DNA of 64,000 bases from JAOUEA01 sp963821935. GTDB lineage: Bacteria; Actinomycetota; UBA4738; HRBIN12. The notes beneath the pieces were generated by a model. That model was not told the origin of the DNA and did not search any database. It saw only the letters and a program-made list of their open reading frames with translations. The position numbers and the translations under genes were made by a program. How positions within the stretch are numbered: position 1 is the stretch's first letter; every line of letters starts with the position of its first letter. Where the stretch lies: assembly GCA_963821935.1 (NCBI GenBank), contig CAWGFM010000003.1, positions 1-64,000 of the forward strand. The letters are read 5' to 3'. Of this stretch, positions 26,517 through 34,053 are shown piece after piece.

Positions 26517-27197
26517 ATGACGGGACCTATTGCAGCAGACCCGGATAATCAACCGCTCGCAGTGCTCGTGGATGTCGATGGCACGCTCGTCGACAGTGTC
26601 TATTACCACACTCTTGCCTGGCATCGCGCGATGAGGGATCACGGGGTGCTCGTTCCAGCATGGGTTCTCCATCGCCATATCGGTATGGGTGGAGACCAAC
26701 TCATCGACGCGGTTGCGGGGCGTGACGTGGAAGACCGACTCGGTGACCGGATTCGAGAGTCGGAGACCCTGCGGTACGGTGAGTTGATCGATGAGATCCG
26801 GCCACTCCCTGGAGCCCGCGACTTGCTGGTCACCCTGAAGGAAGCTGGCTTTCGACTGACTCTGGCGACCTCAGCGAAGGAGCAGGAGGTTGCGCACTAC
26901 CTCGATCTGCTCATGGCGACCGACGTGGTCGACGACCTCACGACGGCCGGTGATGTCGACCGGACCAAGCCCGCCCCCGACATGGTCAGGCAAGCTCTCG
27001 GCGGCGTTGGGGGCCCGCCGGGCATCATGCTGGGCGACGCGACCTGGGATTGCATCGCGGCGACGGCAGCGGGGATCCCAACCGTCGGGGTACTGACCGG
27101 TGGCTTCTCCGATGCCGAGCTTCGCACTGCCGGCGCCGGCGCCGTCTTCGATGATCTGGAGGCTGTCACCGCCCATCTCATCGCACTCGCTGACTGA
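26517..27197 (+). CDS. HAD-family phosphatase (phosphoglycolate-phosphatase-like)
   Basis: The 226-residue protein has all HAD motifs: I DVDGTLVDS (nucleophile and acid Asp), II LTLATSA, III lysine in DRTKPAPD and IV MLGDATWDCIAA. The helical C1 cap follows motif I (YHTLAWHRAMRDHG). This is the beta-phosphoglucomutase/phosphoglycolate phosphatase branch. The substrate is not evident. GGAGGACCG upstream supports ATG 26517. Confidence 0.88.
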   Translation: MTGPIAADPDNQPLAVLVDVDGTLVDSVYYHTLAWHRAMRDHGVLVPAWVLHRHIGMGGDQLIDAVAGRDVEDRLGDRIRESETLRYGELIDEIRPLPGARDLLVTLKEAGFRLTLATSAKEQEVAHYLDLLMATDVVDDLTTAGDVDRTKPAPDMVRQALGGVGGPPGIMLGDATWDCIAATAAGIPTVGVLTGGFSDAELRTAGAGAVFDDLEAVTAHLIALAD

Positions 27198-27311
27198 GTT
27201 CGCGTCAGCACGGTCCGATGCGCAGTGTGTCGCGGGTCCGCTAGACGCCGGGACAGCCTCCTGATCGCCGTCGAGGGTTTTCATCGCGCACAGGCGGGCT
27301 ATGACGGCCGG

Positions 27312-27977
27312 ATGAACCAAACCTCAACCACCTTGACGATGCTGCGGGAAGCCGTGCCGTCAGTTCCTCATCGACGCTTGGCCGTCGCCGGTTGCTTCAG
27401 GCGGATGCGTTCCACGGGCCTAGAAGGAGACTATTTCGAGTTCGGTCTGTACCGGGGGTCGAACTTCTCTGCCGCGCAGAGACTCGCAGCGCGATACGGG
27501 CTCGCGCCCGAGATGCGCTTCTTCGGATTCGATTCATTCCAGGGACTCCCCGAGCCGGCTGGCGTCGATATCGCAGGGGAGTTTCGAAAGGGAGACTATG
27601 CATGTTCCCGGGCCGAGGTCACTGCGAAGCTGCACAGCCGTGGGGTCGACTGGGAGCGTGTGCACCTGGTCGAGGGCTGGTACGAGGAATCGCTGACCCC
27701 CACGCTGAAAAGTGCCCTGGATCCCAGCAAGGTCGGGGTAGCCCTCGTGGATTGTGATCTCTATGAGTCCACCGTGCCCGTCTTGAGATTCCTAGCGAGT
27801 CTGTTGCAAGAGGGATCCATCCTGCTCTTCGACGACTGGAACTGTTTCGATCGTTCGGATCAGAAGGGCGAACGACGAGCGTTTCGCGAGTTCCTCATCG
27901 AGAATCCGCAGCTCGCCGCCGAGCGGTGGCTCACGTTCGGCCGGCGTGGCCAGGCCTTCGTTATGCACACGGCGTAG
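27312..27977 (+). CDS. TylF/macrocin-O-methyltransferase-like protein
   Basis: The 221-residue protein matches the TylF/MycF-type SAM-dependent methyltransferases: the motif I region GDYFEFGLYRGSNFSAAQRL, FFGFDSFQGLPEP, the metal-binding VALVDCDLYESTVPVL and LLFDDWNCF. Family members methylate sugar hydroxyls using Mg2+. No sugar or polyketide pathway lies nearby, so the acceptor is unknown. Confidence 0.85.
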   Translation: MNQTSTTLTMLREAVPSVPHRRLAVAGCFRRMRSTGLEGDYFEFGLYRGSNFSAAQRLAARYGLAPEMRFFGFDSFQGLPEPAGVDIAGEFRKGDYACSRAEVTAKLHSRGVDWERVHLVEGWYEESLTPTLKSALDPSKVGVALVDCDLYESTVPVLRFLASLLQEGSILLFDDWNCFDRSDQKGERRAFREFLIENPQLAAERWLTFGRRGQAFVMHTA

Positions 27978-28055
27978 TGCGCAAGTGGCAAAGGCGGTTG
28001 GCAAAGGTCCTCAACTGGTCGGTGTCGCTCCCGACGATCCCGGTAGAGAGCCAGC

Positions 28056-28346
28056 GTGACGGATCACGAGTGCTCGCCACCCGAGGGTCGGCAGCCCCTC
28101 GACATCAAGTCTTGGACTTGCCCCGACTGCGGCAGGGTGGTGGGACGTGAGACCGCATGGATCTACGAGCCCCTCCTCGTCGTACGAGGTCGATGCCGAA
28201 ACGGATCTGACCCCGGCGAAGTGGGTAGGGCGACCCGATGGAAAGGTGGAACCGATGGAACAACAGCATTGAACGGGAGCCGGACGACACCAGCGAGGAC
28301 GACGAGCAGGCGGCCCGCGAAGACAGCGGCACGCCGGGACAGGTGA
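28056..28346 (+). CDS. possible zinc-ribbon protein
   Basis: The 96-residue reading from GTG 28056 contains MTDHECSPPEGRQPLDIKSW, TCPDCG and later CRNG, suggesting a partial zinc ribbon. After residue 60 the composition becomes arginine/threonine-rich and overlaps the next frame, so the true C-terminus may be shorter. Confidence 0.35.
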   Translation: MTDHECSPPEGRQPLDIKSWTCPDCGRVVGRETAWIYEPLLVVRGRCRNGSDPGEVGRATRWKGGTDGTTALNGSRTTPARTTSRRPAKTAARRDR

Positions 28347-28429
28347 CGCCCCCTCCATCCGAGGAGGGCGAAGGGGAAGATAGGGGAGCGAACAACAAGG
28401 GGGCCGTCCAGAGGCCGGACCAGCACTGA
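28238..28429 (+). CDS. possible small acidic protein
   Basis: The 63-residue frame begins MERWNRWNNSIEREPDDTSE and is rich in Glu, Asp and Gly with natural codon choice. It overlaps the preceding frame by over 100 bases, so at most one of the two is fully real here. AAAGGTGG lies close upstream. Confidence 0.3.
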   Translation: MERWNRWNNSIEREPDDTSEDDEQAAREDSGTPGQVTPPPSEEGEGEDRGANNKGAVQRPDQH

Positions 28430-28498
28430 ACCGATCGGGCCCTCGTCGTGGGGCTCGAGCCGTGGAGCCACTGACCTGATTCCCGCGCGGGCAACAGA

Positions 28499-28537
28499 AG
28501 GAGGACCCCCCGGCCCGGAAGGCCACGGGGTCCTCCT
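28499..28537 (-). terminator. terminator of the Hsp20 gene
   Basis: AGGAGGACCCC (28499-28509) pairs with GGGGTCCTCCT (28527-28537), with an inner GGCC/GGCC stem. It lies about 80 bases after the minus-strand stop at 28616 and is followed by CTTCTGTTG. Confidence 0.55.
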
Positions 28538-28615
28538 CGTTGGAGCGACTAGGGGTCCCGGTGGAAAGTGGCATCAGGCCCCGTCCTACCCGGCCAGATC
28601 CCGAATCGCCCAGTC

Positions 28616-29083
28616 TCACTGCTGCGGGGCTGACTTCTCCTCTGAGGCGCTCGGCGTCTCGACGTCGAGAGCCTCGGCGTGAGAACCCCCTCGAACTTGG
28701 ATCTTCCGCGGCTGGGCGGCGGGAGCGACCGGGATGGTCAACGTTAGAACGCCATCCTCGTAGTTCGCCGCAACCTTGCCTACATCGAGGTGTTCGCCCA
28801 GCATGAGCTGCCGACTGAACCCGCCTTGCTGGCGCTCAGTGGCGATCAGCTGATCGTCCGCCTCTGGCTCCCAGCGACGCTCAGCATGCACGGTCAGGGT
28901 GCTCTGTTCGACCGTGATTTCGATCGAGTCTGCAGTGACACCCGGCAAGTCGAAATGAACGATGACCTCGTCTCCCCTGCGGTAGGCATCCATGGCCATC
29001 GTTCCGCCCGTCTCTTGGAGCCGGCCTGCCAGCTGCTGGGTCAGCCGGTCAACCTGGCTGAACGGGTCGTATCGCATCACCAT
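28616..29083 (-). CDS. Hsp20/alpha-crystallin small heat-shock protein
   Basis: The 155-residue protein has the alpha-crystallin domain (about 35-125): MDAYRRGDEVIVHFDLPGVT, DSIEITVEQSTLTVHAERRW, GFSRQLMLGEHLDVGKVAAN and YEDGVLTLTIPV. It is an ATP-independent holdase that keeps unfolding proteins soluble. GGGAGGT lies about 10 bases before ATG 29083; GTG 29086 is an equally possible start. I see no CIRCE or HAIR operator upstream. Confidence 0.92.
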   Translation of the reverse strand: MVMRYDPFSQVDRLTQQLAGRLQETGGTMAMDAYRRGDEVIVHFDLPGVTADSIEITVEQSTLTVHAERRWEPEADDQLIATERQQGGFSRQLMLGEHLDVGKVAANYEDGVLTLTIPVAPAAQPRKIQVRGGSHAEALDVETPSASEEKSAPQQ

Positions 29084-29224
29084 CACAGCCACCTCCCTCG
29101 GTGCGAACTGACCGTTGGTGGCACCCCGTTACCCATTCTGCGGTCCAATATGCGCACCCCGAGAGTTTTCTTTCCCCCGGTTCGTCTCTGGTGAAATCTG
29201 CTGGACCCGTCAGGCCTGGCGGCG

Positions 29225-29731
29225 TCAGTGTGAGGAATGTGAGCGACCCTCAGATCGTCGATCCGAGCGCGCTAGCCGCCGCCCGACGAACACCAAGATC
29301 GCTCCAACGACCAGGAAGCCGAGATCCCAAGCGAGTTCGTTGGTACCCGGCCTCACGTGATGGATTTGTATCACGTGATGATCGACAACCCCTTCCGCCA
29401 AGTTGAAGATGCCCCATCCCAACAGGACCCAACCGAGGATGCTGCGCCACGTCCACACGTAGCCTCCTCCTCGCGCCCGATCCCACAGCATGAAGATCCC
29501 AACGGCAACGAAGACATAGGTCACGAGATGAAAGAGGCCGTCCCACAGGGTGTTGACCTCCAGCCCAGTGACCGTGGACGTCGGATACTCGCTCGTGGAA
29601 GCGAGCATGTGATGCCATTGCAGAACCTGATGCAGGACGATTCCGTCGAAGAAGCCGCCCAGTCCCACGCCGAGAAGGATCCCGGGAAGCGTGACACTTC
29701 GCGACCTGGTCGGCCTGGACCCGTCGCTCAT
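29225..29731 (-). CDS. DUF2243 membrane protein
   Basis: The 168-residue protein has four membrane helices and the DUF2243 signature in the first (GVGLGGFFDGIVLHQVLQWH), then LWDGLFHLVTYVFVAVG, GWGIFNLAEGVVDHHVIQIH and a last helix (LGFLVVGAILVFVG). Conserved histidines inside the membrane suggest metal or heme binding, but function is unknown. ATG 29731 starts just before the domain. Confidence 0.88.
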   Translation of the reverse strand: MSDGSRPTRSRSVTLPGILLGVGLGGFFDGIVLHQVLQWHHMLASTSEYPTSTVTGLEVNTLWDGLFHLVTYVFVAVGIFMLWDRARGGGYVWTWRSILGWVLLGWGIFNLAEGVVDHHVIQIHHVRPGTNELAWDLGFLVVGAILVFVGRRLARSDRRSEGRSHSSH

Positions 29732-29789
29732 GACAGCGCCCGTTCCAAGTTCGCCATGCGGAAGGCCACTCGTGTCCAGTTCTCCGACG

Positions 29790-30029
29790 TCAGAGATCGT
29801 TGGTGTCGCGTGCCCAGTAGGAGGGAGCATCGCTGGCAGGGAAAGAATCTTCGCTCGCGATTTCGACGAGAGCGTCAGCCTTGCGATGGTGTGCAACGGC
29901 TTCATCCGGATTGGGCGTCTCCGCTTCCTGATCCGTTCGCCCGCTCCCCCGGTGTGCTAGATAGCCCACGCCAACGAGCAAGAGTGTCCACACCAACCAA
30001 GTCCTGCCTCGCCCGTCGTCTGAAGTCAC
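29790..30029 (-). CDS. small membrane protein with SEDSFPASDAP motif
   Basis: The 79-residue protein has one N-terminal helix (WLVWTLLLVGVGYLAH) and a C-terminal EIASEDSFPASDAPSYW segment, a motif recurring in small stress-associated proteins of bacteria. GTG 30029 is preceded by AGGAGG at 5 bases. It probably forms a unit with the DUF2243 gene 58 bases downstream. Confidence 0.7.
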   Translation of the reverse strand: MTSDDGRGRTWLVWTLLLVGVGYLAHRGSGRTDQEAETPNPDEAVAHHRKADALVEIASEDSFPASDAPSYWARDTNDL

Positions 30030-30150
30030 ATGATCCTCCTATCGGGGATGTGGTCGGCATACCCAACTTGGGCACACATATGCCTGTCGCGTTTCGAGAG
30101 AGCAAAGGCCGGGCATCATCCCGCCGGTCAATCAGTGGAGGGAGGCAACC

Positions 30151-30453
30151 ATGGCCAAGCGGAAGGTCTACACCGTCGGCAGCAACGGGCAGCGCGGTCA
30201 GTGGCGAGCGACACGGGCAAGGGACGTGTTGGTCTCGAGCGCCCTCAAGGCCGAAGCCATCCGGATCGCCAAGGAGCAGGAGTCAACGTCGGTCCAGATC
30301 AAGGACCGCGACGGCAAGGTCCAGGAGGAGCGAACCTATGCGCGTGGCTCAGGCCTCGCTGCAAGGGATGAGGACGATGGAGCACGAGTACTCGGCTCAG
30401 CAAGGGGCGGTCGGATCGCGGAGATAGGGGTTCGGTTCGATACCGAAGGGTAG
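30151..30453 (+). CDS. DUF2188 protein
   Basis: The first 65 residues match DUF2188: KRKVYTVGSNGQRGQWRATR, KAEAIRIAKEQ and VQIKDRDGKVQEERTYARG. Family members are small proteins of unknown function. The tail after residue 66 does not resemble the family, whose members usually end there, so a stop may have been lost by a late frameshift. GGAGGGAGG precedes ATG 30151. Confidence 0.7.
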   Translation: MAKRKVYTVGSNGQRGQWRATRARDVLVSSALKAEAIRIAKEQESTSVQIKDRDGKVQEERTYARGSGLAARDEDDGARVLGSARGGRIAEIGVRFDTEG

Positions 30454-30507
30454 GACGAGTGTCATCGAATGGTGGCCGAGAGTTCATCGATGGAAAGGAA
30501 GGGACCT

Positions 30508-31098
30508 ATGAACCGATCACGACTGGAGGAGCTTCTGTACCAATCGCTAGAGACCGAGCAGGGCGGCGTCCAGATCTACGAGACGGCGGTCCGGTGCGCC
30601 CAGAACGACGACTTGCAGAAGGAGTGGACCGAGTACCTCGAACAGACCAGGAACCATGAGGTCGTCATGCTTCGGGTGCTCGACGCATTCGGCCTTCAGG
30701 CCGACAAGGAGACCCCAGGCAGGCAGATCGTTCGCACCAAAGCGAAGACCCTCGTTGGATGCATGGAGACCGCTCTTGGATCAGATCCGGCGGCAGCCCA
30801 ACTTGTCGCAGCGGAATGCGTGGTCGAGGCCGAGAGCAAAGATCACATGAACTGGGAGCTGATTGGAGAAGCGGCCGACAAGCTCACAGGGGACGAGTCC
30901 AAGGTCCTGAAGGAAGCCCACGGCGAGGTGGAAGAGGAAGAGGATGAGCACCTGTACCACACGATGGGCTGGGCTCGGGAGCTGTGGTTGGAGTCCCTCG
31001 GCCTTCCAGCCGTCCTTCCTCCCCCCGAAGAAGAGAAGAACACCAAGACAGCCATCGGAGCCGAACGGGCGAAGCAGGAGCGGAAGGAGATGCTCTAA
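30508..31098 (+). CDS. ferritin-like four-helix-bundle protein
   Basis: The 196-residue protein has long amphipathic helices: RLEELLYQSLETEQGGVQIY, DLQKEWTEYLEQTRNHEVVM, VAAECVVEAESKDHMNWELI and EEDEHLYHTMGWARELW. Paired E/H positions in helices 1, 2 and 4 (E..Q, E..H, E.DEH) fit a di-iron ferritin-like bundle. It may store iron or remove peroxide, which is inference. ATG 30508 has GGAAGGGA upstream. Confidence 0.78.
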   Translation: MNRSRLEELLYQSLETEQGGVQIYETAVRCAQNDDLQKEWTEYLEQTRNHEVVMLRVLDAFGLQADKETPGRQIVRTKAKTLVGCMETALGSDPAAAQLVAAECVVEAESKDHMNWELIGEAADKLTGDESKVLKEAHGEVEEEEDEHLYHTMGWARELWLESLGLPAVLPPPEEEKNTKTAIGAERAKQERKEML

Positions 31099-31222
31099 GC
31101 CGGCCCGGTCAATCTTCTAGCAGAGATGCCCCGACTTCTGTTGGCCGTCTCTCTGAGCTGTACGCACCGGGAAGCGTGAGTCCGGTCAAGGTCCTGAGGT
31201 TGACTCACGGGACCGCCTGGAG

Positions 31223-31345
31223 CTATCCACGTAGCACGAGGTTCAGTAGGACCGTCAACAGGATAGAGGCGATGATCGAAATCAGGATCATCGTGAGACA
31301 TCCCACCCCGCCCCCAAGCGGCCGGATTTCCCATTTCCCGAGCAT
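31223..31345 (-). CDS. possible small membrane peptide
   Basis: The 40-residue reading from ATG 31345 begins MLGKWEIRPLGGGVGCLTMI and ends in one hydrophobic helix (LISIIASILLTVLLNLVL). The frame is open further upstream to 31474. The GGG-x-GC turn before a helix is common in tiny actinobacterial membrane proteins. It is the last frame before tRNA-Asn. Confidence 0.45.
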   Translation of the reverse strand: MLGKWEIRPLGGGVGCLTMILISIIASILLTVLLNLVLRG

Positions 31346-31561
31346 GAGCGGTGGGACGAGCCGATCGACCATCGAGCGGAACCGAGAGGACCAGACGAAC
31401 CGCGCCGTCAGCGCTCGGAGCCAGTACAGGTATGCCCGCGCCTCACCATCGTCGGATGCGACGGCGAGCGCCAATCCTAGAGCGGTCGCCTCATCACCCG
31501 TGTGGACAGGTCCACGCTCAGCAAGTGCGTTCCGAGTGTGCCGCGTTTCCGCTGGTCAGAG

Positions 31562-31607
31562 GCTCCGGGGGTGGGACTCGAACCCACAACCTACGGATTA
31601 ACAGTCC
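31562..31607 (+). repeat. 46-bp direct repeat, right attachment-site candidate
   Basis: Identical to 21477-21522. It runs from just past the acceptor end of tRNA-Asn through the T-arm and anticodon loop to the 5' side of the anticodon stem, the usual crossover region for tyrosine recombinases in tRNA genes. Confidence 0.8.
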
Positions 31608-31635
31608 GCCGCTCTGCCGGTTGAGCTACCCCGGA
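31563..31635 (-). tRNA. tRNA-Asn (anticodon GTT)
   Basis: A full cloverleaf reads on the minus strand: acceptor TCCGGGG/CCCCGGA, D-arm GCTC/GAGC, anticodon stem with loop CTGTTAA and T-arm GTGGG/CCCAC with TTCGAGT. The discriminator is G; CCA is not encoded (GCCT follows). The 3' 45 bases are duplicated at 21477. Confidence 0.95.
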
Positions 31636-31735
31636 AGGTGGAGCGTCGGGCAGTCTACCAGTGGCACTTCGCGCGGTTTGCTTCGGTAGGCTGTCGACGC
31701 ATCCATCACCAGCCTTCGACCGAAAGGACCGCGGC

Positions 31736-32011
31736 ATGAAGCTCCGCTCCCCGTTGCTCTTCCTCGCCGGCATCGGTGTGGGCTACTCGCTCGCCACCAA
31801 GATGCGACAGGATGACCCGGACGTGGTGCACGGTCCACGGCGGCAGCAGGATGCTCAGGCAGGGCCCACGCTGCGACTGGTCTCAGGCGGAGCGCAACGG
31901 ATCGCCGATCAAGCAGGCGTGCTCAGCCTCGATGCGATCCAGCGAGCACGAGGAGCGATCCGCTCCCGGCTGAGCGAGTACGACGACACCGACGACGCGT
32001 CCTGGAACTAG
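31736..32011 (+). CDS. small exported or membrane-anchored protein
   Basis: The 91-residue protein begins MKLRSPLLFLAGIGVGYSLA followed by TKMRQDDPDVV, an N-terminal anchor of the YtxH-like type, and then a helical, charged part with two Arg-rich repeats (AQRIADQAGV, IQRARGAIRSRLSEY). Function unknown. CGAAAGGACC lies upstream of ATG 31736. Confidence 0.6.
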   Translation: MKLRSPLLFLAGIGVGYSLATKMRQDDPDVVHGPRRQQDAQAGPTLRLVSGGAQRIADQAGVLSLDAIQRARGAIRSRLSEYDDTDDASWN

Positions 32012-32024
32012 GACTCGGTCGCGG

Positions 32025-32522
32025 CTACGGCCACCTCGCGACCCAGGTGACCGACGAAGCGTTGCTGGCGGAGCACGAGGCAGGCGTCGTGTTGAGTTCG
32101 ACTCCGTAGGCGATACCCAACGTGATCCAGTCGCGGACGTAGAAGCAGTTGCCCGCGTCGCTGTACACGGCGGCGACGAAGATGTTGGCGGTCGTCGCGC
32201 GGTCTGGCACGTCGGTGCTCGCCTGATCGGAGCTCGTGCTGCCGACCGCGGCGTCCACGAAGGTGACCGACTTCTCAGCGGCCGTCAGCTTCGCCGTGTC
32301 GACCGTGGCGTAGGTCGCGTCGTCCGTGTAGACGACCCGGCCCGTCTGCAGCGCGCGTGTAGCGACCGACTTCGCGGCGGAGTCCTGGCTGCGCGACTTC
32401 GCGCCGGCGTAGGTGGACATGCTCATGATCAGCAGGACCGCCAGGATGGAGACGACCACCATCAGCTCCACGAGCGTGAAGCCGTCCTCACGCTGCAGCT
32501 TCGCTTTCAGCTGTGCTCGCAT
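32025..32522 (-). CDS. type IV pilin-like protein
   Basis: The 165-residue protein has a prepilin leader ending in G and the N-methylation helix GFTLVELMVVVSILAVLL (residues 14-31), cut by prepilin peptidase after G14. The globular part has one pair of cysteines near the C-terminus (NCFYVRDW and ASCSAS) that could form the D-region disulfide. No pilus assembly genes are in the window, so the machinery must be elsewhere. A GC-rich hairpin overlaps the GGGAGGGAGGAG upstream of ATG 32522. Confidence 0.88.
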   Translation of the reverse strand: MRAQLKAKLQREDGFTLVELMVVVSILAVLLIMSMSTYAGAKSRSQDSAAKSVATRALQTGRVVYTDDATYATVDTAKLTAAEKSVTFVDAAVGSTSSDQASTDVPDRATTANIFVAAVYSDAGNCFYVRDWITLGIAYGVELNTTPASCSASNASSVTWVARWP

Positions 32523-32622
32523 CGCTCCGTCAGCTCCTCCCTCCCATAGGAAGAGAGCCTCTCCTGTTTTCGGGTATCGGCCCGGGAGGGCCTGGCCTTA
32601 ACGAGTTACAGCGAAGTCGGGA

Positions 32623-32641
32623 TGCGCCTGCGTGAGGCGCA
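32623..32641 (-). terminator. hairpin after rpoD
   Basis: TGCGCCT (32623-32629) pairs with AGGCGCA (32635-32641) directly after the rpoD stop. There is no T-tract, so it may attenuate rather than end transcription before the pilin gene. Confidence 0.35.
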
Positions 32642-32648
32642 GAAGGAC

Positions 32649-33962
32649 CTACTCCAGATAGTCGCGGAGCTTCTGCGAACGGCTGGGGTGGCGCAGCTTC
32701 GACAGGGTCTTCGATTCGATCTGCCGGATGCGCTCGCGGGTGACGCCGAACTCGCGGCCTACCTCTTCCAGCGTGCGCGGGTGGCCGTCGACCAGGCCGA
32801 ACCGCAGCTGGATCACCTTCTTCTCTCGTTCGCTGAGCGTGTGGAGCACGCTTTCGAGCTGCTCCTGCAACAGGATGAAGCTGGCGGCGTCGACCGGCAC
32901 CACGGCATCGGAGTCCTCGATGAAGTCTCCGAGCTGGGAGTCCTCTTCCTCTCCGATGGGCGTGTGAAGCGAAACGGGCTCCTGCGAGACCTTCTGAATC
33001 TCGCGCACCTTGTCGGCCCCGATGCCCATGACCTTGCCGATCTCGTCGGGCGTGGGCTCGCGGCCCAGGTCCTGCAGCAGCTGGCGCTGCACGCGCACCA
33101 GCTTGTTGATCGTCTCGACCATGTGCACGGGGATGCGGATCGTGCGCGCCTGGTCGGCGATGGCACGGGTGATGGCCTGACGGATCCACCACGTGGCGTA
33201 GGTGGAGAATTTGAAGCCCTTGGCGTAGTCGAACTTCTCGACGGCGCGGATCAGGCCCAGGTTGCCTTCCTGGATCAGGTCCAGGAACAGCATGCCGCGA
33301 CCCACGTAGCGCTTGGCGATGGAGACCACCAGGCGCAGGTTGGCCTCGATCAACTTGCGCTTGGCGAGCTGTCCGTCGCGCTCGACCCGATGCAGCCAGG
33401 CGTGCAGATCGTCGTCGGTCTTGGGACGGTAGGTCTTGGCGATCTTCTCCCGGCCGATGCCCTCCACCTTGTTGAACGCAGTGAGCTGGTGGTTGCGGAT
33501 CTCCCACACTTTGATCACGCACACCTTCAGCGCGTGGGGGTCGGGTTTGACCTCTTCCTCGGCGTGCATCTCCAGCTGCATGCCGGTGGACATCTCGCCC
33601 GCCTCGATACGCCGCGCCAGATCGATCTCCTGGGCGGCGTTGAGCAGCGGAACCTTGCCGATCTCCTTGAGGTACATGCGCACCGGGTCGTTGGTGGGCG
33701 CCTTCAGCAGGTCGACCTCGATGCGCACCTGGGTGGCGGCATCGGTCTCTTCGCCCGGGACCTCGATGACCTCGATGCCCTCGCTGGTGAGGTGCTCCTG
33801 GACCTGGGTCAGGAACTCCTCGACCTGTTCGGGAGTGAAGTCGTCGACGGGGACGGCTTCGAGGAGGTCCTCGGAGGTGACGAAACCACGTTCCCGCCCT
33901 TTGGCGGTGATGGTCTCCTTGACCTCGTCCAGGCTCGCGATCTCGCGGGCCGGCACGCTCAA
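32649..33962 (-). CDS. rpoD: primary RNA polymerase sigma factor
   Basis: The 437-residue sigma-70 has a short acidic region 1.1, region 1.2 (DPVRMYLKEIGKVPLLNAAQ), regions 2.1-2.4 (LIEANLRLVVSIAKRYVGRG, KFSTYATWWIRQAITRAI), region 3 and region 4.2 (TLEEVGREFGVTRERIRQIE). It directs RNA polymerase to housekeeping promoters, presumably including the TANNNT hexamers noted here. The start is TTG 33962 with AGGAG 5 bases before it; GTG 33956 is the alternative. Gene order dgt-dnaG-rpoD is a conserved macromolecular-synthesis unit. Confidence 0.95.
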   Translation of the reverse strand: MSVPAREIASLDEVKETITAKGRERGFVTSEDLLEAVPVDDFTPEQVEEFLTQVQEHLTSEGIEVIEVPGEETDAATQVRIEVDLLKAPTNDPVRMYLKEIGKVPLLNAAQEIDLARRIEAGEMSTGMQLEMHAEEEVKPDPHALKVCVIKVWEIRNHQLTAFNKVEGIGREKIAKTYRPKTDDDLHAWLHRVERDGQLAKRKLIEANLRLVVSIAKRYVGRGMLFLDLIQEGNLGLIRAVEKFDYAKGFKFSTYATWWIRQAITRAIADQARTIRIPVHMVETINKLVRVQRQLLQDLGREPTPDEIGKVMGIGADKVREIQKVSQEPVSLHTPIGEEEDSQLGDFIEDSDAVVPVDAASFILLQEQLESVLHTLSEREKKVIQLRFGLVDGHPRTLEEVGREFGVTRERIRQIESKTLSKLRHPSRSQKLRDYLE

Positions 33963-34053
33963 CGGATCTCCTGGGGGGTTGGCTGCACGACGCCCAAGTG
34001 TACGGAACGCGAGGGGTCGGCGACCCTTCCGGCCCGAACCATCGCCATCGACC

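Noticed and set aside
32523..32650. c-di-GMP-I riboswitch before the pilin gene
   Set aside because: Hairpins exist but the conserved GEMM core and tetraloop receptor are not recognisable.
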